Shown here piece after piece: positions 15,111 through 23,858 of a DNA stretch of 64,000 nucleotides. The position numbers were made by a program, and so were the translations under genes. Each line of letters starts with the position of its first letter. Position 1 is the first letter of the stretch. The notes beneath the pieces are model-generated. The model was not told the origin of the DNA. It ran no database searches and saw only the letters and a program-made list of their open reading frames with translations. Source of the DNA: an uncultured Hungatella sp. (GTDB taxonomy: Bacteria; Bacillota; Clostridia; Lachnospirales; Lachnospiraceae); NCBI GenBank assembly GCA_910585645.1, contig CAJUFP010000008.1:6105-70104 (forward strand), read 5' to 3'.

Positions 15111-15839
15111 TCAGCTGTTATGACCTATACATAAAGTCAGACCATAGACTTTTTTCACTCCCATAGCCTTTAACGCCTGAGCGCAGGCTTCCAGGGTGCT
15201 TCCGGTGGTGTAGATGTCGTCTACCAGAAGGACCGTCCTTACTTCCGGAGGAAGGTTCCCGGGGACGAAAGCCTGGCGAAGGTTTTTTAGGCGCTCCTGC
15301 TGGTTCAGCTGCTTCTGCGGAAGCGTTTTTTTGGCTCTCCTTAAGGCTTTGGGGAACACGGGAATCTCCAGCTGTGTTCCTATGCGCCGCGCCAGAAGTT
15401 CCGCCTGGTTAAAGCCCCTGGCGCGCATACGGGTAGGGTGAATCGGAACCGGGACAATGGCGTCCGGGGACAGGCGCCGGATGGTTTTGGCAAACCTCCG
15501 GCACGCGGCCTGGCTGTAAAAATCCAGGTACTCTCTCCTGCCCTTATATTTTATGGCTGACATGGAACGGCTTGCCGCGGAATTGTAATTGAGGAGAGCA
15601 AAATTCTGCTCAAAGGTTTTTGGGGTCCTGGCACAGTCGCGGCAATACTCCATCTGCCTGCTCTCCACCTCTTTTCCGCATTTTTTGCAGACAGGCTGTC
15701 TCACCGGGGAAAGTTCTCCCACGCAGCCGGGGCAGATCAGTTCCCCGAAAGGCTGCGCAATATCCCCGCACACCGGGCAGCGGCGGGGGAAGAACAGGTT
15801 TATAATATATTCTTTTATGTTTTCCACTGTAAACTCCAT
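15111..15839 (-). CDS. ComF family protein (phosphoribosyltransferase-like)
   Basis: ComFC-type protein linked in Firmicutes to DNA uptake and recombination; exact biochemistry is not settled. N-terminal zinc fingers are visible as CPVCGD, CPGC and CKKCG, plus CRDC (residues ~18-68). The phosphoribosyltransferase core has the PRPP-binding loop VLLVDDIYTTGSTLEACA near residues 203-220. The length of 242 aa is typical. It lies downstream of recD2 and mreB. A ~140-bp spacer with no clear signal separates it from recD2. Confidence 0.9.
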   Translation of the reverse strand: MEFTVENIKEYIINLFFPRRCPVCGDIAQPFGELICPGCVGELSPVRQPVCKKCGKEVESRQMEYCRDCARTPKTFEQNFALLNYNSAASRSMSAIKYKGRREYLDFYSQAACRRFAKTIRRLSPDAIVPVPIHPTRMRARGFNQAELLARRIGTQLEIPVFPKALRRAKKTLPQKQLNQQERLKNLRQAFVPGNLPPEVRTVLLVDDIYTTGSTLEACAQALKAMGVKKVYGLTLCIGHNS

Positions 15840-15977
15840 ATCTTGTTTCTGTCAAAACATCTGGCAGGCCGGATTCGGCGCAGCCGCCGTGCTGCTCTTA
15901 ACGTTACTGTCCACTCCTGTCAGGCGCCACGCCGCTTGGCATGGGGGATGGGCGTAATGGCAGCGAACAGTTACCTC

Positions 15978-18212
15978 TTAACAGATCTCCCGGATCCTCT
16001 CATACAGCCCGCAGTACCGTCTCTGCTCCACCGTGTTATCTGCCATGGACCGAAACATCTCCGGCAGGCCAACCAGACACACGCAGGCTCTGGCCCTGGT
16101 CACCGCCGTGTAAAGGAGATTTTTCGTCATCAGCATCCTGGGGCCGCTGTGGACAGGTATGATCACCGCCGGATACTCGCTCCCCTGGGATTTGTGGATG
16201 GTGATGGCGTAGGCCAGCTCCAGCTCTTCCAGCTGCTTTAAACTGTACTCCACCATTTTCCCCTCATCAAATTCCACGGTCAGAGTCTCCGCAAACAGAT
16301 TGATCTCACGGATGACGCCCATGTCCCCGTTAAACACCCCCATACCTGTCTCCAGGGGCATTCCGTACTTTGTGCGGGTCTCCCATGGGATCTGGTAGTT
16401 GTTCTTGATCTGCATCACCTTGTCCCCCAGGCGGAAAATATTCCCGCCGGTTTCCTTCTCCGGTTTTTCCTTGTCCGGAGGATTCAGAAACGACTGCAGC
16501 ACCGAGTTTAACCGCTCCACCCCTAAGGCGCCCTTGCGCATGGGGGTCATGATCTGGATATCCAGAGGTTTCGCGTTAACATAGCCGGGAAGCTTGCGGG
16601 TCATAAGGGTCAGCATGGCCTTTATGATGGAATCAGGATCGTCCTGCTTTATGAACAGGAAATCCCGGCTGCGCTTTGCCAGGTTCACCGGTTCCCCGGC
16701 ATGGATCCGGTGAGCGTTGACGATGATATCACTCTGGGCGGCCTGGCGGAAAATACGGGTCAGTTCCACCACGTTAAACGCGCCGGAGCGGATCATATCC
16801 TTTAATACATTGCCCGGCCCCACAGAGGGAAGCTGGTTCACATCTCCCACCAGGATCAGCCTTGTACCCACAGTAACTGCCTTTAACAGAGACTGCATCA
16901 GGTGAATGTCCACCATGGACATCTCGTCTATGATAATGATATCTCCCTCAAGAGGATTCTCTTCATTCCGCTGAAACCGGGTGCTGACGATCCCGCCCTC
17001 AGCAGGGACTCCGCTTAACTCCAGCAGCCGGTGAATGGTCTTTGCCTCATATCCCGTGGCCTCGGTCATACGCTTTGCCGCCCGGCCTGTGGGAGCCGCC
17101 AAAAGGATCTCCATGCCCTCGGCCTCAAAATAGCGGATAATGGTATTGATGGTAGTGGTCTTTCCTGTACCCGGTCCTCCTGTTATAATAAGAAGCCCGC
17201 TGTTGACCGCCTCGGCCACCGCCTGAACCTGCAGAGGATCCAGCTCCATCTTTTCCTTCTCCTGGATCCGCAAAAGCCGCTCCTGTATGTTCTCGCCGGA
17301 TTCATGGCCTTTGATGTTCAAGTCGTGGAGCATCCGGGCCACATTCAGCTCCATATAATAATACACAGCCGCGTATACATGGAGCTCCTCATCCTGGTCA
17401 GGATCCGAGGCTTTCCTTTTTATCACCAGGCGCTTCTCCATCTGCATATCCATGAGATACGGTTCTATCCGATCCGGATCTACTTTTAAAAGCTCTGCCG
17501 CCTGGCCGAACAGATCTTTTTTGGGCAGGTACGTATGGCCCTGGGCAGCTGCCTGAAACAGGGTGTAGAGGATCCCCGCTTTAATACGGTAGTCCGAGTC
17601 AGCCACGATCCCCACTTTGCGGGCGATATCGTCGGCCATCTTAAATCCCACCCCCGCTATGTCGTCGGCCAGACGGTAGGGGTTCTCCTTGATGATCCCG
17701 TACATCCTGTCGCCGTACTCTTTATAGATCTTGGCCGACAGGTTCATGGAAACACCGTACTGCTGGAGAAACATCATGGCCTGGCGCATCCCCTTTTTGG
17801 CTTCCATCTGGCTGGCTATGGACATAGCCAGCTTCTCGCTGACCCCTTTTATCTCCGCTAAACGCTCCGGCTCCTCTTCTATGATCCGAAAGGTATCTGC
17901 CTTAAACCGGCGGACGATCCTGGCTGCCAGGGCCGCCTTCACGCCCTTAATGGCCCCGGAGCCCAGATACCGCTCCATGGCCTGGCTGTCCTCCGGGGTT
18001 TTTATGGTGTAAGTCTCCACCTGCAGCTGTTCCCCGTAGACCGGATGTTCGGTCATAGTACCCACAGCCTCGATCATCTCGCCTTCGCCTATGTACGGAA
18101 ATGTGCCCACAAGCACATATTCCTCCCCGCCTGCGGACACATCCAGCACACTGTAGCCATTATCCTCGTTGCGATATTTTATTTTCTCCACAAATCCAGT
18201 TACTGCTGCCAT
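15978..18212 (-). CDS. recD2: RecD2-type ATP-dependent 5'-3' DNA helicase
   Basis: A SF1B helicase acting without RecBC, linked to repair and replication fork processing. The 744-residue protein has the RecD2 N-terminal extension, including a helix-hairpin-helix region (RLAEIKGVSEKLAMSIASQ). The helicase core has Walker A ITGGPGTGKTTTINT (~342-356), Walker B IIIDEMSMVD and the C-terminal motif AYAITIHKSQGSEYPAVI. It starts 11 bases after the mreB-like gene stop, so the two are co-transcribed. Confidence 0.95.
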   Translation of the reverse strand: MAAVTGFVEKIKYRNEDNGYSVLDVSAGGEEYVLVGTFPYIGEGEMIEAVGTMTEHPVYGEQLQVETYTIKTPEDSQAMERYLGSGAIKGVKAALAARIVRRFKADTFRIIEEEPERLAEIKGVSEKLAMSIASQMEAKKGMRQAMMFLQQYGVSMNLSAKIYKEYGDRMYGIIKENPYRLADDIAGVGFKMADDIARKVGIVADSDYRIKAGILYTLFQAAAQGHTYLPKKDLFGQAAELLKVDPDRIEPYLMDMQMEKRLVIKRKASDPDQDEELHVYAAVYYYMELNVARMLHDLNIKGHESGENIQERLLRIQEKEKMELDPLQVQAVAEAVNSGLLIITGGPGTGKTTTINTIIRYFEAEGMEILLAAPTGRAAKRMTEATGYEAKTIHRLLELSGVPAEGGIVSTRFQRNEENPLEGDIIIIDEMSMVDIHLMQSLLKAVTVGTRLILVGDVNQLPSVGPGNVLKDMIRSGAFNVVELTRIFRQAAQSDIIVNAHRIHAGEPVNLAKRSRDFLFIKQDDPDSIIKAMLTLMTRKLPGYVNAKPLDIQIMTPMRKGALGVERLNSVLQSFLNPPDKEKPEKETGGNIFRLGDKVMQIKNNYQIPWETRTKYGMPLETGMGVFNGDMGVIREINLFAETLTVEFDEGKMVEYSLKQLEELELAYAITIHKSQGSEYPAVIIPVHSGPRMLMTKNLLYTAVTRARACVCLVGLPEMFRSMADNTVEQRRYCGLYERIREIC

Positions 18213-18223
18213 GGTTCTACGCT

Positions 18224-19228
18224 CTAAAAGTCTCTCTTTGGATCTCCGCCGTGGGAGAACTCAATGAATTTTCCGGTTCCGATGGCAACGGCTGTCAGAG
18301 GCTCCTCCGCGATCATGGTGCCGATGCCTGTCCTCTCTTCGATAAGGGCGTCCAGGCCGCTTAGCAGCGATCCCCCTCCTGTCAGCACGATCCCCCGGTC
18401 AAAAATGTCCGCTGCCAGCTCCGGCGGAGTCCTCTCTAAGACATTGTGTACCGCGTCCACGATCTGCATGGCAGGCTCCCGCAGCGCCTCCAAAGTCTCG
18501 TCAGAAGTGACCACAATGGTCTTTGGAAGTCCGGTGACCAGATTTCTTCCTCTCACCTCCATAGTGAGAACCTCAGGCCGCTTGTAGGCCGCGCCGATAT
18601 TGATCTTGATCTCCTCTGCCGTCCGCTCGCCGATGAGAAGATTGTGTTTCTTCCTCATATACCGGACCAGGGCCTCGTCAAAATCGTCCCCCGCCACTTT
18701 TATGGATGTGCTCACCACAGGGCCGCCCAGGGAGATGACGGCAATGTCCGCAGTCCCCCCACCGATATCCACAATCATGTTGCCGCACGCCTTGGAGATG
18801 TCGATCCCCGCCCCGATGGCCGCTGCCACCGGCTCCTCTATGATGGAAACGTCCCTGGCTCCGGCCTGGTAGGTGGCGTCCTCCACAGCCTTGCGTTCCA
18901 CCTCCGTGGCTCCGCTTGGTATGCATACCGCGATCCTGGGCTTTCTAAGGGCTTTTCTGCCAACGGCTTTTGTTATAAAATATTTTAACATCTTCTCTGT
19001 TACGGTGTAATCAGAGATCACCCCCTGCCTCAAGGGTCTGATCGCCACGATATTGCCCGGGGTCCTTCCTATCATAAGGCGGGCTTCCTCTCCAAAGGTG
19101 ATGATCTTGCTGCTGTCCCTGTCAATGGCCACCACGGAAGGCTCCTTCAGCACCACGCCTTTTCCTTTAATATATACAAGAATACTGGCTGTCCCCAAAT
19201 CGATCCCAATGTCATTTGACATCAACAT
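18224..19228 (-). CDS. mreB: MreB/Mbl-family rod-shape actin homologue
   Basis: A bacterial actin that guides side-wall peptidoglycan synthesis along the membrane. The 334-residue frame has phosphate-1 IGIDLGTASILVYIKGKG, phosphate-2 MIVDIGGGTADIAVISLGG and the adenosine motif GIVLTGGGSLLSGLD. The start MLMSNDIGIDLG has AGGAGG about 11 bases upstream; a 49-codon extension overlaps the promoter and is rejected. Here mreB is linked to recD2 and comF, not to mreC/mreD, so it may be a second paralogue (Mbl or MreBH type). Confidence 0.93.
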   Translation of the reverse strand: MLMSNDIGIDLGTASILVYIKGKGVVLKEPSVVAIDRDSSKIITFGEEARLMIGRTPGNIVAIRPLRQGVISDYTVTEKMLKYFITKAVGRKALRKPRIAVCIPSGATEVERKAVEDATYQAGARDVSIIEEPVAAAIGAGIDISKACGNMIVDIGGGTADIAVISLGGPVVSTSIKVAGDDFDEALVRYMRKKHNLLIGERTAEEIKINIGAAYKRPEVLTMEVRGRNLVTGLPKTIVVTSDETLEALREPAMQIVDAVHNVLERTPPELAADIFDRGIVLTGGGSLLSGLDALIEERTGIGTMIAEEPLTAVAIGTGKFIEFSHGGDPKRDF

Positions 19229-19364
19229 ACTGTCTGCTTCCTCCTGTCTTACCGGATTTATAAATCCCCTGCGGGCTTGTCCCGGGGTCTTTTTTCTATG
19301 GATAAGCCCCCTTTTTCCTGTCCAAAGGGCGCTTTTATGCATATGATTCCACTTTGTCGGTTTT

Positions 19365-19393
19365 ATTATATACAATATCCCATGGTTTTTAAA
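19365..19393 (-). promoter_or_regulatory. Promoter of mreB-recD2
   Basis: Minus strand: -10 TATAAT (19365-19370) preceded by TG (extended -10), 17-base spacer, weak -35 TTTAAA (19388-19393). Confidence 0.6.
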
Positions 19394-19476
19394 GGTTTTT
19401 TTTTATTTTATTTTTTTTATCTTTATTTTATCCCAGGTACACACTTTGGTCACAATTTTCTTATATACTCTAAGTA

Positions 19477-19650
19477 CGTTATCCGAAAGGGTAACGGGCC
19501 TTTGTTTCAAGTAAACCACTTGAAATCACAAAGCTTTTTCATACTCATACCTGTCAGGGGCAACCCTGACAGGCCCCCCTAAAACAATTTCCTAAAATAT
19601 ACCTACCATTCCCTAATGAAGACGGCTCTGGAGCGACAGGGCCGTTTTTC
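19477..19650 (+). ncRNA. Candidate structured RNA: three hairpins plus terminator
   Basis: In the 570-bp gap between mreB and the CmpB-like gene, the plus strand has a row of hairpins. The first (19477-19496) is an 8-bp stem with a GAAA tetraloop. The second (19500-19533) pairs CTTTGT/ACAAAG and TTCAAGT/ACTTGAA. The third (19550-19573) is a perfect 10-bp stem with a GCAA tetraloop. A terminator follows at 19622-19650. Two GNRA loops on the same strand argue for plus-strand RNA. A TATACT box (19464-19469) would start it at the first hairpin, though its -35 is poor. I do not recognise a known family. Confidence 0.5.
19622..19650 (+). terminator. Rho-independent terminator upstream of the CmpB-like gene
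   Basis: ACGGCTCTG, a 6-base loop, then CAGGGCCGTTTTTC: a 9-bp stem with a T-run on the plus strand. It may end the hairpin RNA or attenuate the downstream gene. Confidence 0.75.
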
Positions 19651-19799
19651 ATTCCTTTTGGGGAACTAAAGAGGAACTAAAGAACGATTTCCTGCGCAAA
19701 TGTCAAAATATATTGGGGTTTGGGTAATATCTTCTTTTTGCCCTGGTCATAATACGCATAAAAAGGATCGCGTAATCTCAAACACTCAGGAGGTTTTTT

Positions 19800-20984
19800 A
19801 TGTACACATATCCATGGTATCATTGGATCGCCTTTTTCTATATCTACTGTTTTTTCGGCTGGATCTTTGAATCCGCTTACGTATCTCTGAAAAAAGGCTG
19901 TCTGGTCAACCGGGGATTTCTCCGCCTGCCCATGCTCCCCTTATATGGCACCGGCGCTGTTATGATGCTGTGGGTGTCTCTGCCTGTAAAGGACAGCCTG
20001 ATTCTGGTGTATCTTTCCGGGGTTGTGGCTGCCACTGCACTGGAATATGTGACGGGATACATGATGGAGCGGCTGTTTAAAATGAAATACTGGGATTACA
20101 GCAATCAGAGATTTCAGATCAACGGGTATATCTGCCTTACCTCCTCCATTGCCTGGGGATTTTTGACGATCTTTTTGACGGAAGTGATACACAGGCCTAT
20201 TGCCGCTTTTATTCTGAATATGGACCCGTTTCTGGAATTTTTTATTTTAGCGGTTGTCAGCGTTGTGTTTGTGTTGGATGTCGTGCAGTCCACCAGAGAA
20301 GCTCTGGCCCTGGGACAGGCTCTGGAAGCCATGACCAGGATGAAAGGACAGCTGGATGAGATGCAGCTGCAGCTGGCGCTTTTGAGGGCAGAGGCTGCCC
20401 AGAAACTGGAAGATATGAAGAGCGACGCCCGCATGCAGGCGGCAGAGCTTAGAAATGACGCCCATATGCTTGCGCGGGAGTTGAAAAGCGACGCGTGGCT
20501 TCGGGTTGAGGAATTAAGAAGCGAGACAGCCCTTCTCGCCACAGAACTGCGGGACGCGACCCGCCAAAAGGCCGCGGAATTTAAGGAAGATACCGCTCAC
20601 ATGACTTCCCTCTTAAAAGACAGCGTACACCTGCCGGCAGGCAAGTGGGAGGAATGTCCGAAAGAGTCCCTGCCGGCAGACAGCGAAACTGACAGGCAAA
20701 AAGCCTGCCAGACGCCTCTGGCCTCAGTTGAGGAAGCCGCCTTTTCACAGTTATCATCAGGACCTGACCTGGAGCATATGCCCCACCCCGGACTTTCGGA
20801 GCGGATACAGGCCCAGTCGGAGCGCGTCCAGGCACTCCTGGAATCCCGCAGAAAATTGTACGCCAAGATGTCCTTCTACCGCAGAGGACTTCTAAAAGGC
20901 AACCCCACGGCATCCTCCAGAAAGTTTGGGGAGGCTTTAAAGGAGCTGCGGGATATGGCGGATAGAGGATCCCATGACCGCTGA
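19800..20984 (+). CDS. CmpB-type membrane protein (putative ABC-transporter type IV) with a repeat tail
   Basis: Function unknown; the N-terminal half resembles the CmpB-like putative ABC transporter permease family common in Clostridia. About five membrane segments lie in residues 5-165 (e.g. WIAFFYIYCFFGWIFES, LILVYLSGVVAATALEYV, FLEFFILAVVSVVFVLDVV). Residues 194-270 form seven tandem 11-residue units of the type ELRSDAxLxxx, predicted to make a long amphipathic helix. The rest is a polar tail ending in a basic helix. AGGAGG lies 6 bases before the ATG. It converges on the acyltransferase gene with only 22 bases between stops. Confidence 0.75.
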   Translation: MYTYPWYHWIAFFYIYCFFGWIFESAYVSLKKGCLVNRGFLRLPMLPLYGTGAVMMLWVSLPVKDSLILVYLSGVVAATALEYVTGYMMERLFKMKYWDYSNQRFQINGYICLTSSIAWGFLTIFLTEVIHRPIAAFILNMDPFLEFFILAVVSVVFVLDVVQSTREALALGQALEAMTRMKGQLDEMQLQLALLRAEAAQKLEDMKSDARMQAAELRNDAHMLARELKSDAWLRVEELRSETALLATELRDATRQKAAEFKEDTAHMTSLLKDSVHLPAGKWEECPKESLPADSETDRQKACQTPLASVEEAAFSQLSSGPDLEHMPHPGLSERIQAQSERVQALLESRRKLYAKMSFYRRGLLKGNPTASSRKFGEALKELRDMADRGSHDR

Positions 20985-21006
20985 TCTGCTCTAGCGCAAC
21001 GATGTA

Positions 21007-22020
21007 TTAGATCTTCCATCTTTTGTACAGCATATCCGGTACTTTTTGGATCTGCTCAAAGACCTTTGTTATACAGGAACTCCCCAGCACAAGGCAGGCC
21101 CACACTGCCAGCACAATGACAAACACCACGTTTCTCCGATACGCGGATGTGATGATCTCATAAAATCCCCAATACTGCATCATATCCCTGAGAAGCCGGT
21201 GGAGGATATAGACCTGCAGGGTCCTCTGCCCTAAAAAAGTCCACCTTCTTCGGCTTCTGGGGATCACTGCCATCAGCCCCAGGATCATGATCCACGCCCA
21301 TAGATAGCACACAGCCCTTACAGGCCCGCCCCACGCATACATTTCCGGAGCCAGCTTTCGGTAGTTCATTCCATACACAATCCTTCCGACAGGCTCCAAA
21401 AACCGGTCCGTTCCCAGAGCCGTAACCACGGCCAGAGCGATCCCTCCTGCCACAAACAGCCACTGATATCTGCTGTCCAGGTATCTCTCCACCTGCTCCC
21501 TCTTCCAGTAATATCCGCCATAAAAGAACGGGGCAAACGACAAAGTCCTGCTCATGGCCAGCGTATCCCCTAAAGAATCCTGATACCCGCCCAGAATCCC
21601 AAGGCACAGGCAGAGGCCCATGACCACCACAGGTTTTAAACCTGTCAGACAGGGAATGGAGAGATACCACCAGACCAGAGCCAAAAGATACCATGGCGCG
21701 CCATTCTCATGAAAAAAGTCTATATGTCCTGTTACCGGCTGGCCTGCCGCCAGATTTTCCGTTACGTGAACCGCCATCTCAAAGAGAATATACAGCCAAA
21801 CAAGCCGTATGACCTTGTCCGTCCGATAGTTTCCCCGCCTGTAAACGCTTTTGGCAAAATATCCGGACATCAGGGCGAACATGGGCATGTGAAACAGATA
21901 GATGATATGGATCAGGCTGCCCACAAACCTTGTCCGCTCCATAGGCAGTAAAAAGTGCCCGATCACCACAAGCGTGATCAAGGCACCCTTCACATTATCA
22001 AAATAATGATCTCGTTCCAT
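21007..22020 (-). CDS. Membrane acyltransferase (acyltransferase-3 / fucose 4-O-acetylase type)
   Basis: An integral membrane protein likely to acylate a surface sugar or glycan using a cytoplasmic acyl donor. The N-terminus DNVKGALITLVVIGHFLLP carries the conserved helix and the catalytic-type His of acyltransferase-3 proteins. LFHMPMFALMSGYFAKS is the second family motif. About ten hydrophobic segments span the 337 residues. It lies 18 bases after the phosphoglucomutase gene, so the two are probably co-transcribed. The substrate is unknown. Confidence 0.85.
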   Translation of the reverse strand: MERDHYFDNVKGALITLVVIGHFLLPMERTRFVGSLIHIIYLFHMPMFALMSGYFAKSVYRRGNYRTDKVIRLVWLYILFEMAVHVTENLAAGQPVTGHIDFFHENGAPWYLLALVWWYLSIPCLTGLKPVVVMGLCLCLGILGGYQDSLGDTLAMSRTLSFAPFFYGGYYWKREQVERYLDSRYQWLFVAGGIALAVVTALGTDRFLEPVGRIVYGMNYRKLAPEMYAWGGPVRAVCYLWAWIMILGLMAVIPRSRRRWTFLGQRTLQVYILHRLLRDMMQYWGFYEIITSAYRRNVVFVIVLAVWACLVLGSSCITKVFEQIQKVPDMLYKRWKI

Positions 22021-22038
22021 TATCCCTCTCTGTTAAGC

Positions 22039-23775
22039 CTACAGCATGGAGTCAACCATAGCCTGTACAGCCTCTCCGAAGGCTTTTGACTTGGCGTCCG
22101 CGTCTTCCAGGGATGCCCCTTTTACTCCATAGTAGAATTTGATCTTGGGCTCGGTTCCGGAAGGTCTCACGCACATCCAGGCCCCGTCGTTCATATCATA
22201 GTAGAGAACGTTGGAGGCGGGAAGGCCTGTGGGCTTTACTTCTCCGGTGGCCATATCCTTGACGGTATCAAGCTGGTAGTCTCTGGCTGACACGACCTGG
22301 TAATCTCCCACCTTCGCCGGGGTGTTATTTCGCAGGGTATCCATGATGTTCTGAATCTTTGCCAGGCCCTCGATGCCCTTTAAGCCGATGGACTTCACGG
22401 CGTCTTTGTAATATCCGTACTTGTCGTACATCGCCACCATGGCATCCCACAGGGTCATGTTCTTGGTCTTGTAGTACGCGGCGGCCTCACACAGAGCCAC
22501 GCTGGCGGACACGGCGTCCTTGTCCCTGGCATAGGTTCCGATGAGACATCCGTAGCTCTCCTCCAGGCCGAACATATAGTGTCCCTTGCCGGTGTTCTCC
22601 TCCTTCAGGATCTGCTGTCCGATCCACTTAAAGCCTGTCAGGCACTCCACCAGCTTACAGTTGTAGCCTGCCGCGACCGCGTCCACCAGGTTGGTGGTAA
22701 CGATGGACTTCACCACCTCGCCGTCCTCCGGAATCAGGTTCTTGGCCGCTTTCTGGCTCAGCACGTACTCACAGAGCAGGGAACCGGACATGTTGCCGGT
22801 CAGGGGTATGTAGCTGCCGGACTTGCTGTCCTTTACGTAAACGCCCAGACGGTCCGCATCCGGGTCTGTGGCCAGAACCAGGTCCGCGTCCAGCTCTTTG
22901 GCCATACCAAGGCCAAGGGTAAAGGCCTCCTCTGCCTCCGGGTTTGGATAGCTTACGGTGGGGAACTCGCCGTCAGGCAGCTCCTGCTGGGGAACCACAT
23001 ACACATGCTCAAAGCCGATCTCCTTCAGCACTCTCCTCACCGGGATGTTGCCGGTTCCGTGAAGGGGGGTGTAGACGATCTTGATGCTGTCCTGCATCTT
23101 GTCAATGGCTTCCTGGTTCACCACCTGGGCTTTCACATTGGCAATGTATTTGTCGTCGATCTCGGCGCCGATGACCTTATAGAGGCCTGCGGCCTTTGCG
23201 TCGGAAGCGGTCATGGTCTTTACGGTGGACAGATCCTCAATGGCCAGAACCTCCTCTGTCACGCCCTTGTCGTGAGGCGGCGTAAACTGGGCGCCGTCCT
23301 CCCAGTATACCTTGTATCCGTTGTACTCCGGCGGGTTGTGGCTGGCAGTCACGTTGATGCCGGCGATGCAGCCCAGCTCACGGACCGCGAAGGACAGCTC
23401 CGGAGTGGGGCGCAGGCTCTCGAACTTGTATGCCATGATGCCGTTGGCAGCCAGAGTCCTGGCAGCCTCGTCCGCGAACTCCGGAGACATGCGCCGGGAA
23501 TCGTAGGCGATCGCCACGCCCTTGTTCTGGCCGCCCTGCTTGATAATGTAGTTTGCAAGGCCCTGGGTGGCTCTGCGCACTACGTAGATGTTCATGCGGT
23601 TGATACCTGCTCCGATGATCCCACGAAGTCCGGCTGTTCCAAATTCCAGATCCATATAAAAACGCTCTTTAATCTCGTTCTCATCCCCCGCGATGGCACG
23701 AAGCTCTTCCTTGGTCGCCTGGTCAAAATACGGATTGGCCAGCCATTCTTCGTAGATTTTCTTGTAATCCTTCAT
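22039..23775 (-). CDS. pgcA: Phosphoglucomutase / phosphomannomutase, alpha-D-phosphohexomutase family
   Basis: Interconverts glucose-1-phosphate and glucose-6-phosphate (possibly mannose phosphates as well). The 578-residue length and N-terminus MKDYKKIYEEWLANPYFDQ match Firmicute PgcA. The active-site serine is in VTASHNPPEYNGYKVYW, the Mg-binding loop is DPDADRLG, and the sugar-binding loop is GLEESYGCL. The phosphate-binding loop RPSGTEPKIKFY is near the C-terminus. The start at 23773-23775 has AAGGGAG; a 29-codon extension runs into the cotS 3' end and is rejected. Confidence 0.93.
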   Translation of the reverse strand: MKDYKKIYEEWLANPYFDQATKEELRAIAGDENEIKERFYMDLEFGTAGLRGIIGAGINRMNIYVVRRATQGLANYIIKQGGQNKGVAIAYDSRRMSPEFADEAARTLAANGIMAYKFESLRPTPELSFAVRELGCIAGINVTASHNPPEYNGYKVYWEDGAQFTPPHDKGVTEEVLAIEDLSTVKTMTASDAKAAGLYKVIGAEIDDKYIANVKAQVVNQEAIDKMQDSIKIVYTPLHGTGNIPVRRVLKEIGFEHVYVVPQQELPDGEFPTVSYPNPEAEEAFTLGLGMAKELDADLVLATDPDADRLGVYVKDSKSGSYIPLTGNMSGSLLCEYVLSQKAAKNLIPEDGEVVKSIVTTNLVDAVAAGYNCKLVECLTGFKWIGQQILKEENTGKGHYMFGLEESYGCLIGTYARDKDAVSASVALCEAAAYYKTKNMTLWDAMVAMYDKYGYYKDAVKSIGLKGIEGLAKIQNIMDTLRNNTPAKVGDYQVVSARDYQLDTVKDMATGEVKPTGLPASNVLYYDMNDGAWMCVRPSGTEPKIKFYYGVKGASLEDADAKSKAFGEAVQAMVDSML

Positions 23776-23858
23776 GATGTAACTCTCCCTTCGTTTTTGC
23801 TGTAGTCTATTATACTTCAAAACCTGGAAAAAGGGAAGATACATAATAGGAAAGATTC

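Noticed and set aside
19464..19580. Cyclic-di-GMP (GEMM) riboswitch
   Set aside because: There is a GNRA-capped stem followed by a second stem, but the conserved linker GACGCAAAGC and the closing pattern are missing.
22579..23805. 408-residue plus-strand open frame
   Set aside because: It is antisense to pgcA, has no recognisable domain, and its composition (Leu/His/Gly/Val-rich) is what the complement of a codon-biased gene gives.
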